Shown here piece after piece: positions 27,479-40,300 of a DNA stretch of 64,000 bases. Within the stretch, counting starts at the first letter, position 1; each line of letters starts with the position of its first letter. Position numbers and translations under genes: made by a program. The notes beneath the pieces are model-generated. The model had not been told where the DNA came from. It saw nothing but the letters and a program-made list of their open reading frames with translations, and searched no databases. The stretch comes from Diploscapter coronatus (lineage: Eukaryota; Nematoda; Chromadorea; Rhabditida; Rhabditidae), in assembly GCA_964036155.1 (NCBI GenBank), contig OZ038423.1:22273249-22337248 (forward strand), read 5' to 3'.

Positions 27479-28902
27479 TTTTCGGTATTTTATGAAAACT
27501 CCTAAAATCGATTAGACACAATTCTTGCATTGCACTGATTGTCACTACAAATCCGAATAAAAACTAAACAAAATTTTCGATTTTTAAAAGCTCCATGCCA
27601 TGGAAAAAGTAAAATAGCAGGATGTCAAAATGAAATGAATTTGATTTCTCCAACTTTATCTAATCGTCAGACCACGAGTCTTTCAGAAGAGATCGATTTA
27701 TTGAAAAAGATAATTGTCAGTAAACTTGTTTGACCTTCAATGAAGACTTACAATTATCTGATCAGTTTCATGTCAAAAAGGTTTTGAGAAAAAAATTATA
27801 AAAACAATAAAAAATTCCTAGAATATGCCAGGTGCTGGAATAGTCTGAAGCGGAATTGTAAATTATGTGGGTTTTCTTGTGCGGGCCGCCGTATTGCCAT
27901 TCCTTATCTCTCCCATATGCGACATAAAATACAAAGACTGATAAATCCAGGGCTTTGTTTTCTGCCTCTCTTCAGACATTTTTCTTATCAAAATGAGGTT
28001 GGGTCGCTATAAACTTTATTTCTGACCTAGCTAGTTACAAATTATCAAGCAATCATTTTCTGAGCAGTCTTAAGACACGCACATTAGAAGAAAAACCTAA
28101 CTGAAGGAAATTATGATTTGTTCACTTTATTCAGACATAATCTCTGGAAAAATAATTAGAAAAAAATACAAATTTAAAGATTCACACTAACAAATTCTCT
28201 GGCGCATGCAGAACGATTTTTGTAGTGCGAAAACTTAGAGAAATTCCACCATAAGATAAGTCTAAGCCAGTTTGATAAAATGGTAAAATTAAAATCATAT
28301 TTGAATATTCTCAAGTCCCTCACACTTCATTGTCATATAATCTTGAAATTCCAATCAAAATCCTAGGAAGTGAACCTGAATAGAATTCTCCGATGCTTGC
28401 GTTCATCTACACATATCTCATTATTCAACTTTTGACCCAATGACTCAATCAACACTCATAAATTTGCACTTTGCATATTTTCATTGATTTCTCCTCAAAT
28501 TTTTCTATTCCGATCTGAACATCAGATCCGAGAGAAAATGATGATTCATTGCTCTACTTCAAATCTTGTCTTTTCAGACATCGCCAACTGCGTTACTTTT
28601 TGCCATTTGAATCATTTGAATGTTTTCGTTTTTCTCTATCTTGTGAGCGACCATTCTTTCTCTGACTCTTCCATTTTACAACCATTTCCTCTAATAAATC
28701 TCTCAGAGCAAAACCATTTCGTCTATTTTTATCCTCAAATCCGATTTTTCAACTTAAAATGTAAGTTTCAGATACCGTATCTCAACTCTACTGTCCATCT
28801 AAATTGGACAAAACTCGACGTCTAAATTGTCATACTTCGAACTTAATCAACATATTTTAACTAAAAGCCTAAAAATTTATCTATCAAAAAGACAAGCAAA
28901 TC
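27479..28902. other. Intergenic, divergent starts
   Basis: About 1.4 kb between the kinase start (minus) and the small membrane protein (plus). A 113-codon plus-strand ORF at 28484-28825 is rich in Phe, Leu and Ser, has no motif and no clear splice context. I treat it as chance in T-rich DNA. Promoters of both genes are expected here. Confidence 0.45.
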
Positions 28903-29616
28903 ATGGTGAGTTTCAAATAAGCAATTATCTTAAATTTTAATAATTACCCAGTAAAATGCCTAAGAGAAATTCTGTAAGGCTCGGAAAATCCCGGACAAGT
29001 TGTATAGTAACCATAACCAAATATGGACATATGGGTGTGTACTAGAAAATAATCTCATTTGAGAAGAACTGGTCCCATTTCCAAATTTCAGTCTTCTATT
29101 CGAACATTTCAAATTTTCGCGATCCAACCATCAATTTCCAACAACTTTTTGCTTCTATCAGAGAAATGCTCGTTCGATTTGTTTTCTATAAAGTAGATCT
29201 AAAAATAGATGTGCTTATTTTATTCTATTTAGAAACTGTCGACTTGCCTGAAGACTCTCTTCTGCGTCCTCTCTACCATCGTCGTCGTCATCATTGCGAT
29301 GATTCTCCTGGCTGAGCTGGCTTATAGGCGGCTCGTTGGTATGTCGATATTTAGTTCTTAATAAAGAGACCTTGGCATCAGTTTATCATTTTAATAAATA
29401 GTTTTCAGAAGTCTCTGCCGTCAGGGAGACCGAGCTGGAGGCCAAGATGAAGGAGGACAACGTGGACATGTTGGCCTATATCGATTCTGCCATCGAATCC
29501 CTCAAAGAGAGGTATATTTTAAAGTATAACCAAAGCTAATAGAACTTTGTTTCAGGGATTTACTAGGTCGGAAGAAAAAGGGGAAGCTCACGGCCAGGCA
29601 GAAGAGAAGTCTCTAG
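28903..29616 (+). CDS. Small single-pass membrane protein, about 90 residues
   Basis: Four exons: the lone ATG at 28903-28905, then 29233-29338, 29409-29511 and 29556-29616, all in phase. The protein starts KLSTCLKTLFC, has one strong membrane helix (VLSTIVVVIIAMILLAELAY), then a charged helix (RETELEAKMKEDNVDMLAYI) and a basic tail (GRKKKGKLTARQKRSL). No cleavable signal is obvious, so it is probably a membrane-anchored helix of unknown orientation. An exon of the same phase downstream (29684-29746) could replace the last one. I do not recognise the family. Exon structure and codon use make it a likely real gene. Confidence 0.68.
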
Positions 29617-29683
29617 CCCGAGGATGGATAGATTTCTATAAGTAATTTGAAATCCATTTATTGTTTTCAAAAATATAATTTAG

Positions 29684-29838
29684 GGCAGCGGGCAACCATT
29701 CGGCGGTCGACATAATAGAAAAGGACATAGAGAAGCTCGATCAGAGGTTTTTTTGTTGAAAAAGATACTTCTAAATGAATTTTTCAATGATGAACAATGA
29801 AAAATCGGAGATGTAAAAAAATTTTAATTTACAGTTGA
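29684..29838 (+). other. Possible alternative 3' exons of the small membrane protein
   Basis: A TTTAG acceptor opens a 63-base frame (29684-29746) in the same phase as the last exon above. It encodes RAAGNHSAVDIIEKDIEKLDQ and ends at a GT donor. A TTTACAG acceptor at 29834 then gives an immediate in-frame stop (29836-29838). Skipping 29556-29616 would swap the basic tail for this acidic helical tail. Confidence 0.4.
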
Positions 29839-30208
29839 GCCCGCCAAGGACCTCATCAATTTTATCTTTCAAATCCTAAAATGAATTTCTTTTGTCCTTT
29901 AAATTTTCATATTTTAATCCATAAGGCAGGTTAAGCTCGGTATACTCCAAAACCAAGTCTAACCTATCTTACGGCTGTCTTCTATTACCTCTTTTCTCTC
30001 TCGATACTTTGAATGAGTTTGCGAAGCATTGTTATTTTAATTATTATTTTTAATATTAAGCTCATATTTTTAATCATAAAATTTGTATGAAAATGTTACA
30101 TATCACAACACAGAATGATAATCAATTTTATTGCAATTATTCCCGAAAATTTGACTTGAGGAATGGCGTCATGACATATAAAAGATGATATAGTTGACTG
30201 TGAGCAAA

Positions 30209-30342
30209 TGAATATTGCATACTCTTTGCAACTTGCCTCCCCCATGCCCCGTCTCTATTTCTCTACACTTTTCCGGAGAGGCGAAAAGAAAGCAAGAGCG
30301 AGGGAAAAATGCAGAATGTGTGCAAAGAGTATGCAATATTCA
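30209..30342. repeat. Miniature inverted-repeat element
   Basis: TGAATATTGCATACTCTTTG... at 30209-30230 is the exact reverse complement of 30321-30342 (22 of 22 bases), around about 90 bases of purine/pyrimidine-skewed sequence. This is a typical small non-autonomous inverted-repeat element. It lies just outside the right end of the duplicated GTPase arm. Confidence 0.75.
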
Positions 30343-30369
30343 CTTACTCAGGATCGACAATAGTGATGT

Positions 30370-33290
30370 AAAAGACTGTAAGGAACACAATAAAATCCAT
30401 TGAATTTAGAGGAATAAATTTTGGCTGTGATATTACAACAAAAACCAATTATCTATTATTACCCAGAAACCAGTCTTTGGCTCTTGAAAAATAGGACCTG
30501 CGCTGTTTTCCACTGCTATACTCGGGCATTTCCGATTGAAAATTGCCCTGATTAGGTGTGTAGGGCCTGTGCCTCTCTTTTCTGTATTTCGAATCGTCGA
30601 AATGAGTTTCGGTGTAGTGGAAGTTGGTCTGCTGGCCATAGACAGTCGCGTCGAACAGCTTCTTGATTTCCTTCCCAGTTAGCTCGAGCTGCTCCAATTC
30701 CTTTTGCATCTTCTTGATCTCCGCCACTTCGACCTTCTTCGTATGACCTAATTGCATATTCAGATCCAGTATACGCTTTGTTTCCTACAATCATACTGAT
30801 AGAATCATAGTTGTGTTCCATTGATTGATGTTCAAATCTACTGTCTTCCTATATTGAAGTGAAGGATGCATTCGACTATACCCTAGACATTCAGGTCTTT
30901 TACTAAAGTCATGCTGTGAAGAGACGCATAAACAACGATGGACGGAGTTGAATACCTTCTACACTTCAATAGAAAGCGACAGTATGACTTTTGTCTATTT
31001 ATCGCATCACACTATTTTACCGTAATGTCTATTTCTTAGATAAAGTTCTTCATGATTACTCAACTTCATACCCTGTATTCATCCAATTGTTTTTCCAATC
31101 GTTCGACTTTCTGCAATATTTCAGAGCTTTTCTTGTTATTTCCTTGTCGTTTTGCTTCTCCGATGTCGAACTTCAGATAGTCCTCGATAGCGTCGTTGTA
31201 CGCCAGAATAGCATGCTCTTTCAAGAAGGCACCAAATTTAGCGCATATTTCATTAATCGTCTTCTGTTCTTCTTTGTACTTTTTAACGAGTTCGTTGAGT
31301 CTCTATAACAATGATAGATTACGCTTCAGGATAACGGATTTTTTCATAAATTTTTGCCAATATCTCGAACAATTTCGTGTACAGAGAGATGATTCATTTA
31401 AAGATTATGATTATCTAAAATGAATACCTTGATGGCAATCTTCTGTAGTTTTTTAAAATCTTGGCATTCCTGTAGAGCTTCCTTTATCAAGGGATCTTCT
31501 ACCATCACCTCGACTTTTTCCTGTTCAAACATAATATGCATATGCATCTCCCTGAAATACCATAATTTTCACATCGTCTAATTCAGCTTATTTGATGCAC
31601 TTACCAGGAGCAGCTACATGTCTTGCAATTCAAAGAAGTGTTCATTGCATTGCATTTCTGAAGCGCTGGATTTGGCACCGTTTCAGGGATTACATTTTCG
31701 AGACAGCAATGACAAGGGTCGTGACATCTAAACTTTGGAGCATTTTTTAACCGTTCTTTTTCTCCCGAAATAAACTCATTGTGCGGAGTCATAATTTTCT
31801 TTTGTTTATTCAACGCATTGAAAAGATGGAAAAATGTTTGAGAGAACTATTCGATTCAAGCTGAGTATACTTGATACTACTAGTCACACTTCTCATTTGA
31901 TATCGAAAACATCTACTTTCATTAGTGATTTAAAAATCACATACATAGTCCTGTAGATTGTCTTCGTGATACCCAAATCTGGCAACGTTTCTGTAGCAAT
32001 GCATTTGATTCCTGTGCAGACAGTTCGCGGATGATCAAGCTGCTTTATTTCGAAGTCAATTTTTGGAATCATCAAATTCTTCTGCAGGCCGTCGCTTTTT
32101 AGATCTAGCTCTTTGATCTTCTCTTCTTCCGCATTGATTACCACAATGTTGTCTTGAATATTCTGGGTGACATCGGCTAAGGGCTTGGCTAATGTCAGAA
32201 TGAGTGTTCTGGCTTCGTTGAGTGAAACAGTCTGTCCGACACTGTGTGGTTTGACATCCATTTCGAAGTGCTCCAGAAGACGTTCGATCTCCCTCACCGA
32301 TTGCGTCCAGCTCTCCTCGAAATTCTGATGCTCTCTATCGGTGAACTGCTCGCCCGTGTGCAGACAACAGAGAAAACGAAATGACTCGTTATCCATGCAG
32401 TAAATTGTCTCTCTGTTCGTCACTATTTCGATACCCTAAAATTTAATGAATCAACAGTTGCATATGATGAGTTGTTATGAAAATGCGCACCCGGTTAGTT
32501 TTGAGATCTCCGAGGTATTTCGTCAAGACGGGTAATGTATCGCCAGGTCTGGAAATCGGTTAGTTTATAACCTACTAATGCAGTGCTGAACCGTACTACA
32601 CATAGCACCCATTAACCTTCCCAACGCAGAAATAAAATGTAGTAAGTCGAATTTTTCTACTTTCACTTATAATTTTCAATTCGTCACTTTTATTATCTCC
32701 TTTTATTACGTTTTTGGCTACCTGTAGAACGTCCCTCTAGCATTGGTAAAGCAGAATGCGATGTTGTCGGCGGCAGAGACGTGAAGATGAGTCAGCAGTT
32801 CATTGATACAGTACTTGAAGACGATATTCATTCTTGAATTATTCGGTTTCAGAAGAATACAGATTCCATGAATTTCGGGAATTTGAGAGATATATCGGAG
32901 AATCGAAGAGAAATTTTTCTTATCCTGATCTGCTCCTCGGCAATCTCCAATTCCAGGCGTATCGATGAGACGAATATTTCTCTTGCCGTTATTGAAAACG
33001 TAGGACTTTGGTTCTTGGGTACTAGATGCACCAACCTAAAGTATTTTCCCATATTTTATTGTCAAAAATAGTTCACCTCGAAGGATTCATTTTTCTCCTC
33101 GCCAACTCTTATAGTTTTCGTCTGATAATTCGAACCCGTTATGATGAACTGCGATGGCACGAGGCAGACCTGCTTGCCTTCTTCCGCCTCTTTCAACGTT
33201 TGAAACGTGAGGTAGTTTGCGAATCCATTGATCCAGGTGCTTTTTCCGACTCCAGTTTCTCCGAGGATCAGAATATTGATTTCTTTATTG
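30370..33290. repeat. Inverted duplication, arm A
   Basis: This 2.9 kb block matches 46899-49757 in reverse orientation, exons and introns alike. For example, the frame on the plus strand at 30991-31308 and that on the minus strand at 48865-49182 translate identically over all 105 residues, although the region is part intron. Divergent patches alternate with identical ones. The left limit is in the 3' flank (shared GGATTTTATTG and TTTGTTGTAAT tracts), the right limit at the lysine-glutamate-isoleucine just before the GTPase P-loop. Confidence 0.85.
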
Positions 33291-33349
33291 GAATCTGATA
33301 TTGTGAATGTTCTCGGCAAGTTGGCTAGAAATAAACAAGATACAAGCAT
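30449..33349 (-). CDS. AIG1-like GTPase, copy A, lacking the SNTX-like N-terminal half
   Basis: Minus-strand partner of the gene at 44760-49678. The first exon (down to about 33077) may start at 33349 (MLVSCLF) or follow a TTTCTAG acceptor, and leads into INILILGETGVGKSTWINGF, the P-loop. Further exons give the G3 motif DTPGIGDC, FCFTNARGTFYR, a cysteine cluster (CHDPCHCCLENVIPE, LNCKTCSCSW), then long coiled coil (VERLEKQLDEYRETKRVLDL, KELEQLELTGKEIKKLF). The tail has about 23 residues more than copy B before RSYFSRAKDWFLGNNR. Frames remain open in all exons checked, so it may be expressed as a stand-alone GTPase of about 600 residues. The upstream side is foldback-element DNA, so promoter and start are uncertain. 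Confidence 0.7.
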
Positions 33350-35410
33350 TTATTTTATGTATGGCACGTTCTTCGTAAGAATCGAGTATGGGGTGGTACC
33401 CAAGAATTTGACCCTCAAATTTCAAGCTGATATTTTGTCCCTGGGGTTTTCGATTACGCTGATTACGAATATGACGGTTAAAACCCGATCCGGCCACTTG
33501 TTCCGCATGTTCCGGGAGGTCCGCATCTGGTAGTTCCATAAAATTCTATTTTCGTTATTCGGCATGGGAAAAATTCAACTTTGGTATTAAAATGCTCGGA
33601 GAGACCATCTGAACACGATTCTGTAAAGACCTCGTCGGAATGATACCGAATAAGGAAGTTATGATGAACATAGTGAAACATATGGAAAATGTCATATCGA
33701 TTTTTCGCTTCTTTTAATTTTTAATTCTTTAAAAGCCCCAGGTTCCGTGAGTTATTTAACTGGGAAATAGCCCAGGTCTTCTAGTTTCTGAAACACTTGA
33801 CCGCTTTCCTATAGACTGCCCGCTAGAGAAGAAATATCACTTCTTCGAAGAGTTGTCATGACTCATTTTTGCCTTGTTTGATTTGAAAAATTCATAACTT
33901 CCATAATTCTAAACCAAATTCGGTAATTCTTTTTTTATTCGATAGAATTTAATCTATAGATTATTAAGCAATAAAATAAGAATTTTTTCGAATATTGATT
34001 TCTGCAGAAATGCACACTTTTCGCGTCTTGATTGCGTACTTTTCAACCTGTCCTGGGTTTACGCGTAAATGACGTTGGAAAAATTCGTCCTTCCAGTATG
34101 TTGCGTAGAATGACATGGTGAACAACTTTCATTCCAGGACTGACCTCGAGTTCATTATCGTATCGACTACAGAATTTTTTGAAGTTCAACGACCAATTAT
34201 TGCAAAGTGCCTTTAGGGCAGTAAATTTCAAAAATTCATATCTCTTTGTGTGTGCACATTCTAGAATAAGTTCTGGATACAATTTGTTCAATTTGAAGAG
34301 CTCTACAAGATTTTATTGAAAATTCCAACTTTAACTCACATTACCCTTGTAAACCCAGTACGGGTATATAGGGTAGCTTAAGATAATTTCTTCCGCCAAA
34401 ATTAATTTCTAAAAATTTTTTTTATATTTAGAATTTATTCTCCTACTCAAAATCTACAAAATAAAAAAAATAATCATGAAATTTGGTGTGAAATATAGGA
34501 AGCTATGAATTTTTGAAATTTACTGCCCTAAAGGCACTTTGCAATAATTGGTCATCGAACTTTAAAAAATTCTGGAGCTTATACGATAACGAATTCAAGA
34601 TCAGTTCTGCAACAAAGTTGTCCATCATGCCCATCTACGCAACATACTGGAAGGACGAATTTTTCCAACGCCATTTACGCGTAAACCCAGGACAGGTTGA
34701 AAAGTACGCAATCAAGACGCGAAAAGTGTGCATTTCTGCAGAAATCAATATTCGAAAAAATTCTTATTTTATTGCTTAATAATCTATAGATTAAATTCTA
34801 TCGAATAAAAAAAGAATTACCGAATTTGGTTTAGAATTATGGAAGTTATGAATTTTTAAAATCAAACTAGGCAAAAATGAGCTATGACAACACTTCGAAG
34901 AAATGGAATTTCTTCTCTAGCGGGCAGTCTATAGGAAAACGGTTAAGTGTCTCAGAAACTAGAAGACCTGGGCTACTTTCTAGTATAAATAACTCATGGA
35001 ACCTGGGGCTTCTAAAAAATTAAAAATTAAAAGAAACAAAAAATCAATATGACATTTTTCACATGTTTCACTATGTTCATCATAACTTCCTTATTCGGTG
35101 TCATTTCGACGAGGTCTTTTCAGAATCGTGCTCAGATGGTCTCTCCGAGCATTTTAATACCAAAGTTGAATTTTTCCCATACAGAATAACGAAAATAGAA
35201 TTTTATGGAACTACCGTATGCTGACCTTCCGGAACATGTGGAACAAGTGATCGGATCGAGTTTTAACCGTCATATTCGTAATCAGCGTAGTCGAAAACCC
35301 CCAGGAACAAAAAATCAGCTCGAATATTGAGGGTCAACTTCTTGGGTACCACCCCCCTTTATAGAAAACTCGATTTTTACAAAGAACGTGTCATATATTT
35401 ATTGATTAGA
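33340..35410. mobile_element. Large foldback (palindromic) element 1
   Basis: Two arms of nearly 1 kb (about 33340-34300 and 34500-35410) are imperfect reverse complements around a centre near 34400. Landmarks found on both sides are the AGCCCCAGGTTCC block, CTAGAGAAGAAAT, AAATTTACTGCCCTAAAGGC and TTCTTGGGTACCACCCC. Short frames inside the arms (34043-34291 and 34513-34779) are mirror images of each other and are not genes. No transposase is visible, so it is a non-autonomous foldback element or an inverted pair of repeats. It abuts the truncated 5' end of GTPase copy A. Confidence 0.8.
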
Positions 35411-35470
35411 AAAAAGTGAAAAATGTTCATATATAAAGTATGTAGAAATCCTTGAAATTAATCCCTATAA

Positions 35471-36443
35471 AGTAGGGACCGCCAAGCCCCGCCCCTTTGC
35501 CTCGGTTCAATATTGTCCATAGTTGATAGCCCTTTCGATTATCGCCGATTTTTCTTATTTTATTTTTGTTTTTCCCAATTGATCGATACCTACTATACAA
35601 TTCGATACCGCTCTTTCACGTGGTGATATCGATTTATTGATTGGGTGCGAAATAAGTCCGCAAATGCGCGTCAAATGCACACCAAATTGCGACAGTGCTA
35701 ATATTTCGAGTTATAAAAAAGGTACATTTCTTTTTTTTTGATGAATCGGTACACCTAGTTGACATGTACAACATATGTAAAAATTAGAAAAATCCTGCGG
35801 CGCCAAACTTTTCCCGAGGCAATAATAGATGCTCGCCTTTGCGGTCCTGTATCTTGACAAAGGATCACTGAAATCGCCTAAAAACTTGACTAAGATAAAA
35901 TTTGATACTCCCTAATTATGATATTCAAAAGAAAAAATCGAAATTTTATCAAAAAATATTTTTAAAATTAGTTTCAAAATGACCATTTTTTCATCTTTAC
36001 TAAATTTGATCACTCTAGGCATATTTTGAAAGGTACATATTTTTTTATTTGATATTTTGATTAGTTGGTCAATTGTCCGTCTTCGGTGAAAAAATCAGAA
36101 AAATCCTGCGTAGAGCAACTGAAATCCTGATAATTCACGAAAATATAAAAGAAGCCAATGCTGAAATGAAAGAGAGTGCAGAGAAAAAGATCCCTAAAGG
36201 CAGGGAAAGAAAGGGGGAGCGAGCGGCAGTGTCTTTTGCAGATAGGCCACGCCCCTTTCCCTTGTCCACGAAAAGGAGCGATTTTCCCGATTTTTCGCAT
36301 TAAATTTTATCAATTTTTTCATCAGTGACGTATTTTTTCGCGGTTTTTTCGGTGGGGATGTTTAGAGGGGCACCTCAGACCCTGAAAAATGTAGAAAACA
36401 TAGCGCCAGAGTGAATTTGGCAAAATGGCTGGCGGTCCCTACT
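35471..36443. mobile_element. Non-autonomous DNA element with terminal inverted repeats
   Basis: AGTAGGGACCGCCA (35471-35484) and TGGCGGTCCCTACT (36430-36443) are exact reverse complements, each bordered by TATAA/ATAAA. The interior (about 945 bp) has no transposase. It includes a GC-rich stretch near 36190-36290. The family is not identifiable by eye. Confidence 0.6.
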
Positions 36444-37314
36444 ATAAAGGCAAAATTTAAAATAATGATAATAGTAGGATGAAGAAAAGATTCCTATGAA
36501 TATATCTAGAGGGCGCAAGTGGAGCCAAATTTGTGAAGTAAGTGTCTAAGAGAAAATTTTCGTCTGCTATTTATCTAGTTATGGACAGGTCCTAGGGAAG
36601 AGTGATATTTTATACATTTATGGGAAATGCAACGAGTAAAAACTTTGTCTCGGGTACCAACTCATGAAAATATACCTAAATCTGGAAAATTTGACCTAAT
36701 GATCGAAAAATCCCCCATTTTGCTCCTTTACAAGTATCTCTCATTAAGTTTTCACACGAATTATAAACCTTAAGGATTTTGTAGTCATTTTTCGATCAAA
36801 ATCACGTTCCTAGAACACGCCCCCCCCCCAGGTCTTCCCAGCAAACTTGACCCATTTTCTTCAGTAAAAAAATCAGAATGTGCGTTAATTCGGCAAAATG
36901 AACATTGAGTATTTGGATTCATTTTTCTCATGAATTTTCGAAGATATCGGCGAATTCAGAAAAAAAATCATAAGAGTCTCATTCATGTTAATTTATATCA
37001 CGAAAATGAGGGCGGAAAAATTATTAAGAAAAATGGAAAGTCTGGCAATGCCCTCTGAAGGCCGTAGTTTTGCACAGAATCCTTTTTTTAAATGGTAACT
37101 GTACCAGACTGAAAAATACGGGCATTTTTCTTATATAGGTCTTATGATCAAGTCTTCACAAATCCTAAACTCACTTTTCATGTCTTACTAGCCTTTTGTT
37201 TGGGAAAGGTAACTGATAAAGCGAATATTTGGAGCATGAAAATACGAAAAGGCAACCGCGGTGATGCGTAAAAGCACTATGTAAGAGGATACATGGAAAA
37301 ATGTGGCAGTCCAT
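36444..37314. other. No supported gene
   Basis: About 870 bp between the TIR element and the 3' end of the HSP70-Kelch gene. AT-rich, with a run of nine C near 36820 and no coding signal. If the HSP70-Kelch gene has one more 3' exon it would lie here. Confidence 0.4.
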
Positions 37315-40300
37315 TAGTGAAGCTTTGCAAAATGGAATTTTCGCTCATACAAAGAATATTTTCTTATGATAGAATAGGTTTTATTCCTGTTATTTAATTG
37401 AGTATTTTTATCGATCTTTAAAAACTTACATTGTGTTTGCAAGCTTCCTACAAATTTCCATTCATTTTTAGCTGGGTCGTATTCCTCGATTAAATTACAA
37501 AAATTTTCCGGTATAAAGTAATTTTCTTTAAATCTAAGTTAATAAATATTTCGTATAAAGATATGCAAAATCTCAGCTCACCCTCCGATTGCATACAATT
37601 TCCTGTTAGTGACAATGAGCGAATGATCTCTTCTTGCATAATTCATATCAGCGATTCGAGAAATTTGACTGTCAACTGGAGCTGAGGGGTCGAAACACAG
37701 ACAGGATTTTAATACATCACTACCACCACTAAATATATAATGATACATTATTTATCATACAAAATTAACGACCCCTGTCCTCCAGTTATGTAAATTCTTC
37801 CATTTAGCGATGCAACTCCAAAGGAATGTCTTACTGGAATCTTTCTAATTTTAATCCATTTTCGCTCATCGTCTGATAATCGATATATCTTTCCACTTTC
37901 ACGACCATCAATAACTGAATATCCATAATTACAATAATGAGTATGCTATAATGTGACCGTATAAAATTCCATCGCATGTTATTGTTTGAGCAAGTCTAAT
38001 TGGAAGAGGAAAAGCAGGTCCTGTTTGCCATTTTCCATCTATTAAAACCTGAATAGATTATTTCGTGGATTTTCATTCGATCTTCTTACATCAACTCTAT
38101 TCGAATATTTGTAGTATGATTTAGGATTCTCTCCACCCAAATAATACAATTTGTCTTTGAAATAAGCCACAGATGCATGATCACGCCATTCAGGAGGATC
38201 TGGGCCTGTAAAATTATTTGAATAGATCATTTATGGATTTGTTGATAAGACCTCTTGAAATTTGTTGAGTATTCAAGTCATATATTTCAAATGATTCATA
38301 TTCGCCGCTAATTCCAAAAATCTGAAGCTTAAGAAACTATTTAAAATAACGAACATAAGAATTCACTTTATTCTGTGTAGTTGCTACTAGATATGGATCA
38401 TAATAACTATGAAATTTTGCAATTTCTTCGAATGAGCAGGTAGATGAATTGAACAAGCATATTCTTCCTTCATCCTTATAATTATTTCGATAATAAACTA
38501 AATTATTAAGAATCGTTTTAAAGTCTCTTACTTAGCTTTCAACATAATTTCTTACGATAAAATAGAATTGCATCTGCAATAATCGCAGCTCCATAAGCTA
38601 CGACTTCATCTGGATTTATATCGGACTTTAATTTAGATCTTCCAAATCTATTTCCCAGCCTATGTCGAATTTCGGGAATTCTAGTAGATCCACCAACTAA
38701 TATCTAGATGCTGCTATTTATTAGCATATTAATAAAATTAGACTTCTACCACATAATCCAATTGGCTTGACGAAATTCGTGCTGTATTTAGTGCTTTATC
38801 AACATATACCATTGCTCTGTCAAATAAATCGCTGCATAATTCATTGAGTTTTTCCATCGAAAGCTGAACGTTGATAGCAACACCATCATTTATTTCAAGC
38901 TAAATCAATTAAATTTTTAAAGATTTCAGAGTAATCTCAACTCCATACATGAACATTAACAGGATTATTCGAGAATGACAACGATTCCTTTGCATTTCTG
39001 CATTCAGCTCTCAATCTTTTGACCAGTCTAGGTTTTTTAAAAATATCATAATCTGAAGTTTTCCGAAATTCCTCAATAACATATTTCATTATTCGACTAT
39101 CAAAGTCTTGACCGCCTAAATTTAAAATCTCAAATTTATATAAAGCTTAATGATAACCTAAATGGGGGTCCCCTGCTATAGCTTTTAACTCATATCCATC
39201 TAGCTTAATTTGAGCAATGCTTATGTTAAGAGTTCCTAAATACGATTATAGTAAATTGTTTAACTGATTTAATACCTCCTCCAAGATCGAAGATCAAAAT
39301 TTTCGCTATTCTCAACTTATGTTTTTCCATGTAGGCAATTATTATAGCAATAGGTTCTTGCAGTAAACCCTTTAATTTCAGTCCAGCCAATTCAGCCGCT
39401 CTCTTCGTTGCAGTTATTTGTCTCTCATTGAAAGAAGCCGGTACAGTGACTACAGCTTTTGTCACTTTTTGATTTGTATACTTCTAAAGTAATAAGACTA
39501 AGTTTATTAGATGATTCAATAATCAAATTTTACAAGATTATCATAATTTATATATGAAATTTGTTTCATTTTAGTTGAAATGATTGAGCATGTATTTTCA
39601 CTTTACAGCATCAAGCAATGCCAAATGATTGAAATGGTGGAAAACAGTGAACTCTGTGAATTGAAATTCAATATTATGATATATGTGTTACTTCTACTTG
39701 ATCCTTCAAATATTTGAGAATTTTCGCCGAAACTTCTTCAGGAAGAATGAACTTCTCATTTGATTTCCCCTTATTCAAAATATATCCAGCATAGTTCTAA
39801 ACTTATTTTAATTATGAATAATAGAATAACGACTCAGCATTTCTGGTGTTCACATCGAATGTCCATAATTGTCTATCATCAGCAATCAGAAGATCATTAA
39901 AAATTTCCCAACCGATCAAACGTTTCGAATCTACAAATTATGTTATTCAAAATTGAAATCTTAAAAAATTGAATATCGAACTCATATCAATTCTACTTTC
40001 ATGACATTATTTTACAATTTTATGCTAACTCAAAAATTGTAATATTTTTACTTACCATAGAGAATATTCGACAAATCAGTGTTGCTGTCCAAAGCTGAAC
40101 TGCCAACTAAGATTTCTTCCTCAGTAAATGCGACTACCGAAGGGACGATGTTTTTGCCTTAAATTATATAAATTTTGTACAAAATAAACTATTACTGTTA
40201 AAATTGAACATTATTTTCTCGAAAACATCTAATTATTATTATCGTGTCCAAAATCTGATAGCAAAAATATGGGAACAGAGAATAAGTCCAGAAAGGTCTC

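Noticed and set aside
28484..28825. 113-codon plus-strand ORF
   Set aside because: Phe/Leu/Ser-rich in T-rich DNA, with no motif, no splice context and no neighbour exon.
30991..31308. 105-codon ORF on the plus strand, identical to one at 48865-49182
   Set aside because: It is antisense to the coiled-coil exon and intron of the GTPase copies. Its identity reflects the duplication, not a protein.
34043..34779. Mirrored ORFs containing KFTALKALCNNWS on both strands
   Set aside because: They are the two arms of foldback element 1 read in opposite directions.
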